Of a stretch of DNA of 64,000 bases, positions 49,594 through 61,758 are shown piece by piece. The stretch comes from Hirundichthys speculiger (lineage: Eukaryota > Chordata > Actinopteri > Beloniformes > Exocoetidae), in assembly GCA_018398805.1 (NCBI GenBank), contig JAGFBZ010001158.1:62001-126000 (forward strand), read 5' to 3'. The position numbers and the translations under genes are program-made. Numbering within the stretch: position 1 is the stretch's first letter; every line of letters starts with the position of its first letter. Under the pieces are notes generated by a model, which was not told the DNA's origin, ran no database searches, and worked only from the letters and a program-made list of their open reading frames with translations.

Positions 49594-49601
49594 GGTGTTG
49601 C

Positions 49602-51284
49602 TTAGCATTCCTCTGAGCATTACCTGATCTAACCTTGGTGTGACGTCCACTCCTGGGAGGGCAACTGTCTCGAATGCTGTTTACTTGTAAATAATCCTTC
49701 TTACAGTGCATCTCTGACAACACAGCCATCATGTCAGTAACAACCCCTCGATCCCTGAAGGGCTCACTGGCTCAGTCTGAGACGGTGTTTCAAAGGGCTT
49801 CTTATTTTTTTTTGATTAATAGAAATTTGATTCATTTGATTCATCCATCACAGCAGCGATAATCATCGCTCGCCAAGCCTTCACTCGTGGCCGCTGTGAC
49901 GGCGGTTAATTATGTGAATGTCCAAAAACAGCGATGCTATCCATAAAGATGGCAACAAAGGTCACGAACGCTGAACCGCGCGTACTGGATCCTTTAACGA
50001 TAACTATTTGCTCATTGCACCAATAGGAAAACGATCTGATCTAAAGTTCTGATCCTATTCTAACCTAAGATGCCTCTCGTCGCCTCAGCACTTGAAACAA
50101 GGGCAGAAATGAAGCGGGCCACTCATTACGGGACGCGCCCTCATTCGGCTGAAGACCACGGCCAAAAACATTAATCCCACAAATGTATGTGCAGCACTCG
50201 AAGCTCAGCGTTTCATCAGGAAAGGGCGTCGGGGTCACAAGATCCACAAACACTGGCCCCTTCCCCCCAGCAGAGCACACATTCGTGTCCGCCGCTGCCC
50301 CCCTGCGTCCGCTGTTTTGCCAAATCTAACCCTGGGCAAGATAATAAGACGGCTCGCAGACATTTCTGTCAATATTTCTGTCTCAGCTCAGATCACCATC
50401 TGCCAGGGCCTCTGCTAGGATGTGTTGACTGATTTCCTTTCCTCTTTCATATATATACGTGTACAGGAAGGGGAAGAAGCGCTCGCTCATGCAAAGCAGT
50501 TCATTAAAGTCAGACACAAAGCATCTTTCGGGGGTTTGGGATGCTGCTGATCAGCGTTGGTGGTTCGTCCGGAGATGTGACAGAAGAAGATGGTGCAGCA
50601 CTTCAGCAGCAGAGCTGGCTGGCTGCTGAGGAGCGGCGGAAGCTGATTTTCCAGAAGGATGCTCTGCGACGCTGCTCGTGGTCTACCGCCATCTGATTAA
50701 CAGGCAGAATCATTCAGGTCATGAACATACAAGGCAGGAAGGAACAAATAAATACGGAAACGCACCCAGGAGCCGATAAATGTTAGCTGGAGCTCACTGT
50801 GGGCCTCGGATTCGACCGTTTCATAATTTGAGCATTCAAACGGCGATGCCCCCAGCCAAGGTTTAATCGGGGGGTTTGAGCAGGTTGAGCGGCCGAGCGA
50901 GGCGACCGAGAACCACTCAAATATTTGCTGCCTGTACCGGCCAGTCAGAGGCTAAGCCTTTTTATCTGTTACAAAATAAAGCTTCTTTTATATTATTTCC
51001 CTTTTGCTGCAGCTCAGTTATAAGAAAAAAATAATAGGAATACAGTTTTTTGGTTTTTTAGTTCTATTATATTGCATACGTCTCAGTTCCAAACTGTTGA
51101 ATACGTTTTGATTAAAATCTGCAGCTCTTTAAAGCAGAAACATTCCTGTCTTTGTAGAGCGTCTTGATGTCAGTGGCACCGCTTTGGTTCCTCTTTAAGT
51201 TCTCCGTCCATTCAGACAGTAAAAGAGCTCCCGGACTTCACCGCTGTCCTTCCAGTCGCGGAGGGAGGGATCTCTGGACCCTGG
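49602..51284. other. intergenic, no feature recognised
   Basis: Apparently unique sequence. Small overlapping frames at 50065-50432 are without motifs. Confidence 0.6.
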
Positions 51285-51322
51285 ACCCTAACCCCTAACC
51301 CCTAACCCCTAACCCTAACCCT
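51285..51322 (-). repeat. interstitial telomere-like repeat
   Basis: CCCTAAC-type units (five to six, some with four C), the reverse orientation of the tract at 1623. Confidence 0.88.
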
Positions 51323-51917
51323 GCTGCGGGACGTCTACGCCGAGCACAAGCTGACACTCCTGGTTGAGGAGACTTTTTGTTTTCGTCCGGGGTTGGGAAT
51401 ATCTTCTGCCTCTGGAACCCCGGGGTGAAACGCCCCGCAGCGCTTTTCTGCCGGAGGAAAGTGCCGGCAGGGCGCCCGGCCGGCCTGCACTGCATCAAAA
51501 AGTGCTGTGAACTGCTAAATGCAGGGGCTTTGTGTGTACGACTATAGGTGCGACAGCAATATACCGGCGAAACATCTCCTCTTCAACCCCTGTTTCGCCG
51601 TCTCAAATCAGAAAAAGTTGGGGCGAATGATGTAAGGAAGTGAAAAGAGCATCACAAAGAGAGAAATTCGATGTGCTTAAACGCTTAAACACGCCCATTA
51701 AAACCTTCAGAGAGCTGGAAGCAAAAGTGAGTGAACGTCCACTTCATGCAAACATTTTCAGTGTCTCGGCATCGGACCAGCAGTTCTTCAGAGCTGCTTC
51801 AGCTCAGACAGGTTATTTTCTTTTACCGAGACCATTTACTTTGATCCTTATGGTCATTGTCGTCCTTCAGGATATTTTAGCTCCTTTGGGGATTCATTTC
51901 CTCCTCAGTGATGGAAA
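51323..51917. other. intergenic, no feature recognised
   Basis: GC-rich start (51340-51500), then a 98-codon frame at 51640-51936 with no known motif. Probably chance. Confidence 0.5.
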
Positions 51918-51990
51918 GGCACGTTTATTTATCTAGCCCATTTAGTGCACAAGGCAATTCAGTGTGCTTTACCTGCATTACAAGCATTGC
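51918..51990 (-). mobile_element. L2-type LINE 3' tail fragment
   Basis: AGGCACGTTTATTTATCTAG followed by CACAAGGCAATTCAGTGTGC is the reverse complement of the L2 tail seen at 34480-34550. Only the tail remains. Confidence 0.7.
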
Positions 51991-52018
51991 ACATACAACA
52001 TTAAGCATTAAACAAACT

Positions 52019-52175
52019 AATCCATGCAGGTTCACTAGTACAACGGTTAATCCACGTAGGTTCTCCGGTATGACAGCCAATCCACATAGGTTTTCTAGTA
52101 TGGCAGCTAATCTGCTAAGGTTCTCTAGTATGACAGATCATCAAATCTGGCAAGTAAGGATTTTCTAGTGTGACA
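52019..52175. repeat. minisatellite, unit about 30 bp
   Basis: About five diverged units of the form TAATCCA..TAGGTTCTCTAGTATGACAG. They sit just beyond the L2 tail and may derive from it. Confidence 0.8.
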
Positions 52176-52219
52176 GTTGATCTGATAGGTTCATACTATA
52201 GAAGGTTCATATATATATA

Positions 52220-52254
52220 CAGTGATCACTTATTTTTTGCGGTTAATGGGGACC
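52220..52254. mobile_element. family C end fragment
   Basis: After TA, CAGTGATCACTTATTTTTTG then CGGTTAATGGGGACC equals the left 35 bases of the family C element at 61759. The element is broken off at 52254, where family B begins. Confidence 0.8.
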
Positions 52255-52809
52255 TCTCACGGCCCACCTGCAGTTCCACGATGGCCCACCAGAGGCCCGC
52301 GGACCACATTTTGGGAATCACTGCTCTACAGTATATTAAAAATATGAGGAAAAACTTGCTGCCAAATGTTTTTTATTATAAGACAAAAACAGGTCCTTAA
52401 GGTGCAAATGTTTTTTTCCCCCCATTTCAATATTTCAATCCACCCCGGGAGTCGGGGAGCTCCTCCTGCTCTGGGTAACTGTAGCTCTCATCTTCCTGCT
52501 TGTTTTAAACGTTTGATGACGCAATTGTTAGTGTGACAGAAGCGACAGCCCATGTTGCCATGTTTGATTGTTTTCCTCAGATACATATCAGGCTTGTTTG
52601 TGGTGTATTTTAAATGGGGTTCGCTGGAAACCTGGTACGGTTCTGACCGTGCGTGAACTTTGAAAGAGCGTCGTTCACAACTGCCCAAATGAACTCGTTC
52701 ACATCCGACGCTCGTCAAGGGGAAAGAGAGCACGCTCAATTCACGTTCGCACAAAATATGAACTAGTTCGTGAACTTTCGTTCAATGAACACGTTCAGGT
52801 ACAACACTG
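52255..52809 (-). mobile_element. family B hAT element, truncated copy carrying part of L
   Basis: Reverse complement of 48462 to about 48962: it ends CAGGTACAACACTG, and its other side stops inside element L (ATTTTGGGAATCACTG then CTCTACAG). It thus derives from a B copy that already held L. Some 20 bp present here near 52560 (TTTGATTGTTTTCCTCAGAT) are absent from the copy at 48462. Confidence 0.88.
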
Positions 52810-54271
52810 GAAACCACCAACTTTTGGCATGTTGGATACTTTTTTTGGGTACTCAGCTTCAGTTTCACTTGACGCCTGGATGAAATAAACGCAGTCACGG
52901 TCAGAACCAGAAAACATTTTTACACGCCACCTGGGACGGCATGACAACTCCGGACGCTGCGCAGAACGATGCCTTCGGGACGGCGACTTTTCTCCGACTT
53001 TGCATCTTTGCAGGCAGCTGAGAGTAAAAGCATTTCCTGCTCTCGCTGCAGGTGCGTTGTGTATTCATCACAGAGGTTATCAGCCCGGCGTCTGGGTAGT
53101 GTTGCCTCTGAATCATTAAATAAAGGCTGAGTGTTTGAAGCTGCTTGATATAATGATCCTTGGCAACTCTGAAAGTTCAAAGTAAATTGGCAAAGGTAGA
53201 AAAAAAAAAAAAGAAGAAGAAGAAGAAGAAGAAGAAGAAGAAGCCTTCTCTGCCACTGAACAAAATAGAGAAATCAGCCATCTATGTTTAATAGAATTTT
53301 CATCAGTGCTCAACCAGTCTTTCAAATGGGTTATCTAAGATAATGGCTGCACAGGTTCATTACCTCGTTGTCAAATTAAATTTTTTTTTCTCTCCTCCAG
53401 GCAGATGGGATAGTGATTACACATCTAACCAAAAGCAGGCTCCAACTTTAGCACTGTGACCCTGGAGAGAAGGGCACGATGGCAGCAAATTTAGTCTGTT
53501 TCATCTGAAGACCTTTGTTGTTCACATCACACAGAAACTCCAGAAACAAAGAGTGGTAGCTAATTCAGGGGAATGATGATTGCTTTTCTTCGCCTTTAAT
53601 TCTTTATTTTCTCTTTTGTTGCGGGACTTTTGTTCCTCTTAAGTGAAGTGTCTCTTAAAAATGTGATTACAGAAACAAGCAACAAAACAAAAACCAACAG
53701 GATCGGCTTGTTGTTCTCTTAAAGGAAATGAAAGTGTTAAATCAAGCTTAGAAATGGAAGGCAGACATTTGAAAATATATCCCCGGAAAATATATTTACC
53801 AGCTGAAAAACTGTAATTTTGCATAGACGTGCGGCGCTTTAAGGCCACTGCTGGAAATAATGAGTGTGTCGTGAGGGGAACAATAGACGGCGTTCGTTTT
53901 GAAACCCAACAGCAGAAAAGCAGCTCAAAAACAAACCGGTTTTTACACCATATGCAGTCATGCCTCCAACAAAAGTCGCCCGATCACAGAAGATCTTAAA
54001 CAAATACATCAGCTGGAAATTAACACAAATTTATGCACTCTGCTTATTCAATAAAAACCAACCTAGAAAGGAAAATAGTGGCAGTAATAATGTGGGCGGC
54101 ACTGAGTCCCACCATGATTCAAGAGCTTTTAGGTTCACCTCTAACAGCATGTACTTGAAGCAATTCAGGTCCATTCTTCCTTAAAACCTCCCATCAGCTG
54201 GTTGAGGTTGCCTCCAGGATGTTCTGTCACGCAAGAGAGTCTGGTCCACATAATGAGCGCTCTGTGTCCAT
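52810..54271. other. intergenic, with family Q copy 2 near 54085
   Basis: Mostly unique-looking. The block 54085-54165 (AATGTGGGCGGCACTGAGTC, TTTTAGGTTCACCTCTAACA) resembles 37795-37885. No gene seen. Confidence 0.5.
53211..53243. repeat. (AAG)n microsatellite
   Basis: Eleven AAG units following a poly-A run at 53199-53212. Confidence 0.95.
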
Positions 54272-55346
54272 GGGCCCGATCTTCCGCCAGATCTGCTAAA
54301 GCCGCTATTAAGGGATAGCAGGTAGCGGGAGGGGCGTTCCCCCGCAAAGAACATGATCTTCCACCCTTGCTAAACCCGCTATTCCACCTGCGCTACCTGC
54401 TACATTATGCATAGGAGTGGTTAGGGCGTTCCACCTGTTAAACCAATCAGTGCATCAGCAGCCAATGCCTTTAAGAGCAGGTTGGGCTACCCGCTAACCG
54501 CTATGTAGCATCTGTGGTGTCTGAACAATATGATCTTTTACATATATACTTATATAAGCTTTGACCATGTCCTTTAAAAGAAGTTCACTGAGTTTAGGAC
54601 ATTCTGTAGAGTCGACGAGTTCATGTTGGTGTGTGACAGTTACAGTATTATTCTGTCTGTGTACTGGTTATGTTTAAAGGATGATAAGCAAGTAAGGAGT
54701 GAACTGGGAATCTGTCATAGAAAGTTCTTGATCGATCCTAAACTGTAAACTTAAGAAGATAAGAGCTGGGAAACCGTCTCATTAAATTTGACTGGTTACA
54801 CCTGTGAAACTGAAGCTTAGCTAAATAGGCGTTGACCGGACTATAAAAAGGCTGGTGTTTTCTTTGTTCTCTGATTTCCTCATTTTCCGATTTTCCCTGA
54901 TTTTGGCTTATTCGGCTCAAAAGGAAATCCCAGACTACTGCAGAAGTCTGTATTAAAGCCTTCTTTTTCTTTGTAAATAAATATCTTTTGTGCCTTTAAA
55001 AATCAGCCTGGAGCAGCTTTTTTCTAAACCCATTAACACACTCAGAACGGCACGGCGAATCCAGAACAGAGGAGGAAGAAGAGGAAAGGTCTCAAAGTCA
55101 CATCCTTTGTCGCCAGGAGATCTCCAAACTTCTTCTGGCAACAGAAAACAACACGTCTTTTCATCCAGATCAGAGCAGCTCTCATGTGCAGCTCGTCTGG
55201 GACTCTGCTGTAGAGCTTCCTCCTCCTCCTTCCTCCTCCTCCTCTTCACTGATATATACATATAAATATTCTTACACAGACAATTCCTATCAGCTACCTA
55301 AAAGTCCCAGATAGTTGGTGTCCTCCCAGTAAACACGCTCGGGTCG
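54272..55346. mobile_element. Harbinger-like element, family I, copy 2, interrupted and truncated
   Basis: Starts GGGCCCGATCTTCCGC, as does 20045, and is collinear with it to GCTATGTAGC at 54508. It resumes at 55154 with TCCAGATCAGAGCAGCTCTC and continues to about 55346 (CAGTAAACACGCTCGGG). The right terminus is absent. The break between the two parts is filled by a probable LTR. Confidence 0.8.
54513..55153 (+). mobile_element. probable solo LTR inserted in family I element
   Basis: A 641-bp block absent from copy 1 of family I. It begins TGTGGTGTCTGAAC and ends AACAACA. The flanks CATC (54509-54512) and CGTC (55154-55157) fit a 4-bp target duplication with one change. It contains a TATA box, CTATAAAAAGG at 54840, and AATAAA near 54977, about 135 bases later, as in an LTR with U3, R and U5. 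No internal retroelement genes are present. Gypsy-like or retroviral origin cannot be told. Confidence 0.65.
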
Positions 55347-55994
55347 TCTATGGTTTACAGGGCTTAAAGTATTCCGGCACCATGCCGGATTTCCGGCGCT
55401 TGACTATTCAGGAAATAACACACACAAACACGTTATCTGAGTGGTCTTGAACGCAGCATCCGAGGTGAGCCGGTGGTTGTTTGAATGGAGGCAACAAGTG
55501 GCGCTGGGGATGGATAGCGGATAAGAGTGGAGACGGTTAGCCAGAAGGGCTAACCGGTGCTAGAAGCTAAGGGAGCCTGGTACCTGATTTATGTGTTGTG
55601 CTCCAACAAGCTAGTCTCTGCAACTAGCAGCAAAAAAGCTCTTCACCGTCACAAAGGAGACGCCGGCCATAAAGCAGCTGTCCGCACACTCCAACACACA
55701 AGCCGTTAACCGGGAGTAACAGCCACAGCGGACGTAGCCAAGTAGCCCTGACTGCAGACTGCAGATCGGGGCAGGGGCTACTCGACGTAGCAGCCCCGAT
55801 GACTCATCTTTTTGTGACTTGAAAATACATTTGTGCTTGTTGATTGTGGAACATTATTAATCATTTACGATCGCACAACCGCTTGTAAAAAAAAAGTAGC
55901 GGTTGATAAAACGCTTTAAATAAATGGTCCCGTTTCCAATCAGCATGCCAGTTATATGAACAAACATGACACAGCACCAGAATTCAAGAAATGT
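55347..55994. other. intergenic, no feature recognised
   Basis: Apparently unique sequence with a GCCGGATTTCCGGC palindrome at 55383-55396. Confidence 0.5.
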
Positions 55995-56075
55995 CCGTGT
56001 TTTATGTGAAGTACCTTGAATTGTCTTATACGCGAAATGTGCTATACAAATAAACTTGCCTTGCCTTGTCTGTCT
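55995..56075 (+). mobile_element. L2-type LINE 3' tail fragment
   Basis: TACCTTGAATTGTCTTATAC then GTGCTATACAAATAAACTTG and CCTTGCCTTG is the L2-type tail in plus orientation. No coding part is recognised upstream. Confidence 0.75.
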
Positions 56076-56919
56076 GATCAGGATGTAGGTTTTCACTAAA
56101 TGTTGATGAAGCAACCACACAAAATATGGTAAAAAATAAATAAAAATACTGAACATAATGGTTCACTTTTTTTAGGATGATGCATCCAGAGGAATAACAG
56201 AACTGCCTCTGCAAATATGTTAAAGAGGAGAGGAGTAATAACCAAATTGAATGTATTTCCTATAACTTAATTTATCATTGTTTTGAACAAAAATGATAAA
56301 AAGTTGCAGTTTTTTGTTTGTTTTTTTTTGTACAAATTGCCCTTTACTGAATTAAATGGTTGTTAAATGAATCAGATTAATTGGCTTGACTGAGTTTCAC
56401 ATGTTTTCACTCATTACTTAATAACCTTTACTTTCTAAAATTCACATTTAAATTGAAGGTTATCTTGTACATTACCAAGCACAATGCCAAAAAGTTGTTT
56501 GCCAAGTTGCCTAGGCTAAATTTAGCATACTTAGCTCCGTGTGTTTGTTGTCAAAATGCCAACGTAGATTAAACTCTTAACACAAAAGACAGACTGTTTT
56601 TTCACCTTGAGGTACAAACTCGTATTCGTTTTCCCGTCGTTCATGAAACTGTCGTCCTTGTGCATCAATTTCTCTTTTCTTGTACATGTTGGGGTTAGTT
56701 TGTAGACTTTTTACTGAAGTCCATCAGTTCTCAAAATCGCCTTGATGTCTTGCTCATGGTGGGATACTGTTATCGTTGTTGGTGACGACGAAAGGCATTG
56801 TGGGAGATGTAGTTTATTGTCAATATGCGCTTTAAAGCGGTCTAAGCTTATTTTAAGTCCTAAAATATTGGTTTAAAATTTAAGCTAATAGTGCACAAGC
56901 TCTCGGGAGCCTCATAAAA
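56076..56919. other. intergenic, no feature recognised
   Basis: AT-rich, apparently unique sequence. Confidence 0.55.
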
Positions 56920-56966
56920 TGACGTGGCGGGCCACATTTGGCCCGCGGGCCTTGTGTTTGACACTG
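56920..56966 (-). mobile_element. hAT-type terminus fragment
   Basis: GGCGGGCCACATTTGGCCCG, then CGGGCCTTGTGTTTGACACT, resembles the well-known vertebrate hAT end that reads CAGxGTGTCAAAC..GGCCCGCGGGCC in reverse. The other end is not found. Confidence 0.55.
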
Positions 56967-58045
56967 TGCCGTAGAGGCTTGCCCCATTAACACCCGGAAA
57001 GATCTTTAGCCGTCCGCCACCGAACAATCGTTCCAGCTGAACAACACTGGACTCAAAGTTAAATGCACCATTTTCCAGATCGACGTGCAACCACCGCTCA
57101 TGTCTCTTCCCCTTTGGCGTTGTGTCAAGAAGCACGAGCGCGACTGACCTCCAGAGCCGTGATGTTCGCCGCCGCCCTCGTCTTTGCGCCACTCGGCATT
57201 CACGCGGTGCAGCTCTCTTTGTTCCTGATTTCGCCTGCTTCGCTGCAAACATAAAAACACGAACACGAGCGCTTAAGCAGGTCTCCTGACAAAACAGGGA
57301 GAAAACACTTTTCTTGTCCGCGGCTCTTCAAACCGGAGTGGAAAAGAGAAAAGAAAGAAAACATGTTTTGGTTTGAGCCTGGCCTTCAACATTAGGGGAG
57401 TACAGAGAAAAGTAAAACAAGCAGCATAAAAGCTTTAGAGATCCCACTCCAAAAGCATTTCTTTTCTTTTTTTTTTTTTTTTTTTACCCCTCTGTGAGGA
57501 AGAATTACATCAGACTCTTGGTCTCGGGATGTGCGCGGTCTACAAACGGGGAGCTTCAAAGGGATGGAAGTGCCACCTGTTTGATGAGTTTAACTTTAAT
57601 CATCAAAGTGGAATGGGTGGAAAATGGCGGGGCCAGGAATCCCTTTGCATTTAAATACGTTTTAAGTTGATATTCAAAGATATGCAGTTCATTTATGGAG
57701 CCAAATCTCAACGTTGAGCGGTTCAATAACTGATAAAAGAAACAATGAGGAGGCGTCACGGTGCCTTCCAGTGGTATCGTCACTTTGAAGCCACTCTGAT
57801 GTGAGCTGGTATTCCAGTAATCATGTTCACATTTTTCTTTTCTTTCTCTTTTTTTCACAACATCTTTATATAACCGGGGAAGGCCCTCTGATGTTGTGAA
57901 AATGATCCTATTTCAACGCTAAAGTGCAAGAAACTTCAAACTGCTCAGTATTTAACCTGAAGTAAACAGAGCAGTGTTTATGGAGGGGCTTTTTTCTGAG
58001 AGAGCTTGGAGGGAAAACATCTGACTGTGAAGCTCTCAGTATATT

Positions 58046-58050
<5 letters not shown>
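56967..58050. other. intergenic, no feature recognised
   Basis: 57000-57250 holds overlapping open frames on both strands (GC-rich patch) without motifs. A T run lies at 57468-57485. Confidence 0.5.

Positions 58051-58118
<68 letters not shown>
58051..58118. repeat. (TA)n microsatellite
   Basis: About 34 TA units, adjoining the left end of hAT element G. Confidence 0.97.
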
Positions 58119-58124
<6 letters not shown>

Positions 58125-59275
58125 TAGGGCTGGGCAACGATTAAAAATTTTTAATCACAATTAATCGCATGATTTCCCTGATTAATCACGATTAATCGCA
58201 TTGTATACGCAGAATCAAATAATGTATTCAAAAGTAGTGTAAAATGCACTTTTATTTAAATGTTCTGCTGCCATATGAACTAAAGTGTCATAATATTTGT
58301 TGTTCAAACACTTTTAACATCAGCACTTGTCAGTAACACATATTTAGTGTAAATCTCATCTTAAAAAATGTAAAATAAAATAAACCTTATTGCCACTGCC
58401 AGGGCATTAATGTCATCCTGTTTTTATAAAAAAAAATAAAACAAAAAGTCTACAAACAACATCCAACAAAATGATTGTGGCTCAGCACAATCAGAACATT
58501 AAAACAGGTCATTTCTGAGGTAACAGCAGAAACTTTTAACGGGGAGTTCAACTTGTCAGTTGTTACAAATAACCTTGTTTCTGTTAAATCCTCCGTCTGG
58601 GAGAACTTTAAAATGAAAATGTCCATATTAAAGTTCAGTAACTTTACCAATCTGTGTATCATTCATTCTTTCCATTTTCAACTGTCAATCAAAAATTAAA
58701 AAAATTAAAAAGTGACATTTTATTACATTTTTTTTTCTAATCCAACCCCAAAAAATGGAAAAAAAATGCCTGTTTTTATATATTTAAATTTTAGACTTGG
58801 ATCAAAAATATAAAAATTAAAAAATGGACCACAGAACTGAATTTGTTTTATAATTGAGGACTGGACTTTCTGTTGTCATTACACATCTGTGCCACTAGAT
58901 GGAGCCGCACTGCAGTAAGCAGCTAGAGAACAGCAGGACAGTGAACACATGGAGCAGATCTGATGTAACATGGAGGAATGACGCCAAAGTTTTGTTGCAG
59001 TCCAGAATTTTTTTTTCAGACAGAATTGTTAATATTGCTACCTGAGTTGCTACCCGAACTGTATAGTTCACGGATTTTTACCGTTCTCCATGTCTGTTTT
59101 AGCTTTTATGCATGTTTTTCCGCCAATTCTCTTCCGGTTCTGCAGCAGTCAGAAACAGACTTTTCAAAACAAAAGCATGTGAGCAACATGCGTTAACGTG
59201 CGCGACAAAATAAATGTCGGCGTTAATAAATTAATGAGTTAACGCGATAATAACGCGTTAACTTGCCCAGCCCTA
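58125..59275. mobile_element. hAT-type element, family G
   Basis: Starts TAGGGCTGGGCAACGATTAA and ends GTTAACTTGCCCAGCCCTA. Subterminal ATTAATCGC / GCGTTAAC motifs lie on both sides. The target duplication cannot be judged because both flanks are AT-only. Length 1,151 bp. 58859-59030 is shared with element F. No transposase frame recognised. Confidence 0.85.
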
Positions 59276-59283
59276 ATTTATAT

Positions 59284-60644
59284 AAATAAATATATATCTC
59301 TGTGTGTACAGCTGGATGTCCTTTTTTTTTTTATCTCAAAAACTGTTGAATTTCATGCAAAATCACAGAATCAGCTGTCAAACTAGACTGTGATACTGGA
59401 TCTCATGTGGCAGAAAGCTGCTTCGTGACCAGTAAATGAGCAGTCAGACGTCCTGCAGCAGAAGGATTTGACATTTTCCTCCGACGCCGTCAGGTCTAAC
59501 TGACGTAGGCCGACGCTAACTATCAACGGGTGAGAGGGAGCCTCGACGAAGAGACGGGACTGCATCACTTTTATTTATTTTTATTTCCATACATGCCACT
59601 TCAGAAGTATAGTGTGCACGTACAAGCGCAGCGTGTCATGTCTGCAGCTTAGCATCTGCCTATCTGTTGGATGATTCATGACATCGTGTTTGTCTCTGTG
59701 GCTTCTGCGGTGTTTTGAAGAGGGAACAGCATGATCTGCATCACAGCGGGGTTACGGATATACATGTCCTGAAGCTGCAGAATTTAGATTGAAGAAATGT
59801 CATTTTATCGTATTATGCAACAAAATCAACGTGCTTTTTTTTTGTCAAATTAACCCATTAATGGAAAACAACCATGTAGTACAGCATCATCTGTGTTTCC
59901 ATTTCATAAAATGTGATAAAAACTGTTATTTATGAGCAGATCTGGCCCCCCCAATAACCCCCAAAACAAAAAAGCAGCAGCAGAAACCACAGCCAACGAC
60001 GGGTGAAGTGGCTGTTTTCTGAGCAGGATGGTGATCTGGTCACGTCTTCTGATGAGGTCCGAGTCCATTAATAAACGAGCACAGGATCAGATTTCATCTT
60101 ATTTATAAATGTTTGGTGGCAGGTACGTCAAACATCTGTGTTTTAAACAAGAGTGGCTTTAATGAATCGGCCCATATCAGTTTGCGCTTGCAAATGTAAA
60201 ATAACCACTGGAAGGCTGATGGAGAAAAAATATTCTTTTATTGATATTTGAGGGTCAAAGTTAAAGAGAAACTGTAGAGGCAGCCATGTTGTCCCGGCTG
60301 GAGACTGTGTTACTGAGGAAAAGACATTTTCAAAAACCAGTATCGTGTCTTCAATGTTTTTTTTCTTGCTGTAAAAATATAATGGAAATAATGATGTCAG
60401 GGTGGGTCTTATCAGGGAAAATGCAACCTCAGAAGAACAACATATAACTTTTTTTTTTTACCATGCCAGTTATTTTGTTTTTTAAAAATGAAACCAAAAA
60501 GAAAAGAAATCGCGCAGGAAATGTCAGGTACCACTTTACTGTTTCTGCAGGATTTTAGAGGGTAAATTGCTGCTGGTAATCAGGCTTTGATTAATTGGTC
60601 ATAAAAGCGGACGTTTTGGCAGTTAGCTGGTCGGGAGAACTCTG
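59284..60644. other. intergenic, no feature recognised
   Basis: Apparently unique AT-rich sequence with several T runs. No gene or repeat seen. Confidence 0.55.
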
Positions 60645-61230
60645 GTCTTTTATATTAACACACTGCCAAGTGGGAAAGACATAAACATAAACGGTCTCAG
60701 AGAAGCAATTGTTGCTGCGCGTCAAGCTAGAAAGGTTCATAAAACCATTCTCAAACAATCTGAAGTTTTATATTCCAAAGTAGGAAGGATTTCACAGGCG
60801 GAAAGCATTCAGGACAGCCGCCAGTTTTCTAAGGAAGTAGATGCTCCAGTGAGTAGAAGACTGATCGAGTGGTTTGGTAGGGGAACCAGGAGAAAGATTC
60901 TTCCGTATATTAGAGAAACCAGCACCCGAACAAACCACAAGACTTCTGGAACAATGTCAAGCGGACAGATGGGAGCACAGTTGGTCTTCACGTCCAGATG
61001 TTTGGCGAAAACCAAACAGCGTTTAAGCAGAAACACCTCAGATCCACTCCTCAAGCACGGAGGTGGAGGGGTGATGATTTGGTGTTGGTTTTGCGTGCAA
61101 CAGCGAAGGCTTGGCCAAAACATGGCCAAGCAACTGGGCGAGGATCCAAAGCACACTGGGAAATCTACTCTACATCAGGATGGATGGAAAAAAAACTGTT
61201 AAAAGTCAGTTTTTTATTCTGGCTACTGCA
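60645..61230 (+). pseudogene. Tc1-like transposon relic
   Basis: Begins with a CACTGCCAAGTGGGAAAGAC block like that at 40917. Contains LLKHGGGGVMIWCWF near 61047, the [13 protein letters not shown] motif of Tc1 transposases, and EDPKHTGKSTLHQDGWKK, a decayed DNDPKHTAK. The first-Asp region near 60935 (KTSGTMSSGQMG) is unrecognisable as LWTDET. Several frameshifts. Confidence 0.78.
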
Positions 61231-61758
61231 GACTACTACTACAGTTCTCATCTTGACAGAGGCGATTCAGAAGCCCAAGAAAGAAGCGATGGAAGAGGAC
61301 GAGACAACGACAGAGTGACCGAGCAAGACATCAAAGAAGAGTGACAGGAAAAACCAGAGTGCCACGAAAATGATGTCCACTGGGTGGCAGCACTGGTCGA
61401 AACCGGTCGTTATCGCTGCATTTGGGACCTTTTTGTGTCATGTAAACTCCCACCGACTGAGATGGCGCCAATTTAGCACGAGGGTGAGGACAAAACGGGG
61501 AAAGAGTATCGTCAAGTCTGACTTCACGAGACGTTCCAGACTCTGATCTGACGGCGAGACGACTGGTGATCCTGTCTACTTCTACTGGAGTAACTGGAGG
61601 AGGCCACAGGAGAGAAACAGTGTCTGCAAATCCACGAATGAGTCCCTGGTGGTCAGGTTGCCTCTGTGTCCAAGCTCGGTCGTAAAAAATGACTTAAACC
61701 TTCTGATATAAACTGGAAAAAAGCGTCGACACACTAAATCAGTGTTGCAAAGAGGGTA
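61231..61758. other. intergenic, no feature recognised
   Basis: Apparently unique. Short frames at 60998-61344 run on from the relic and are chance. Confidence 0.5.
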
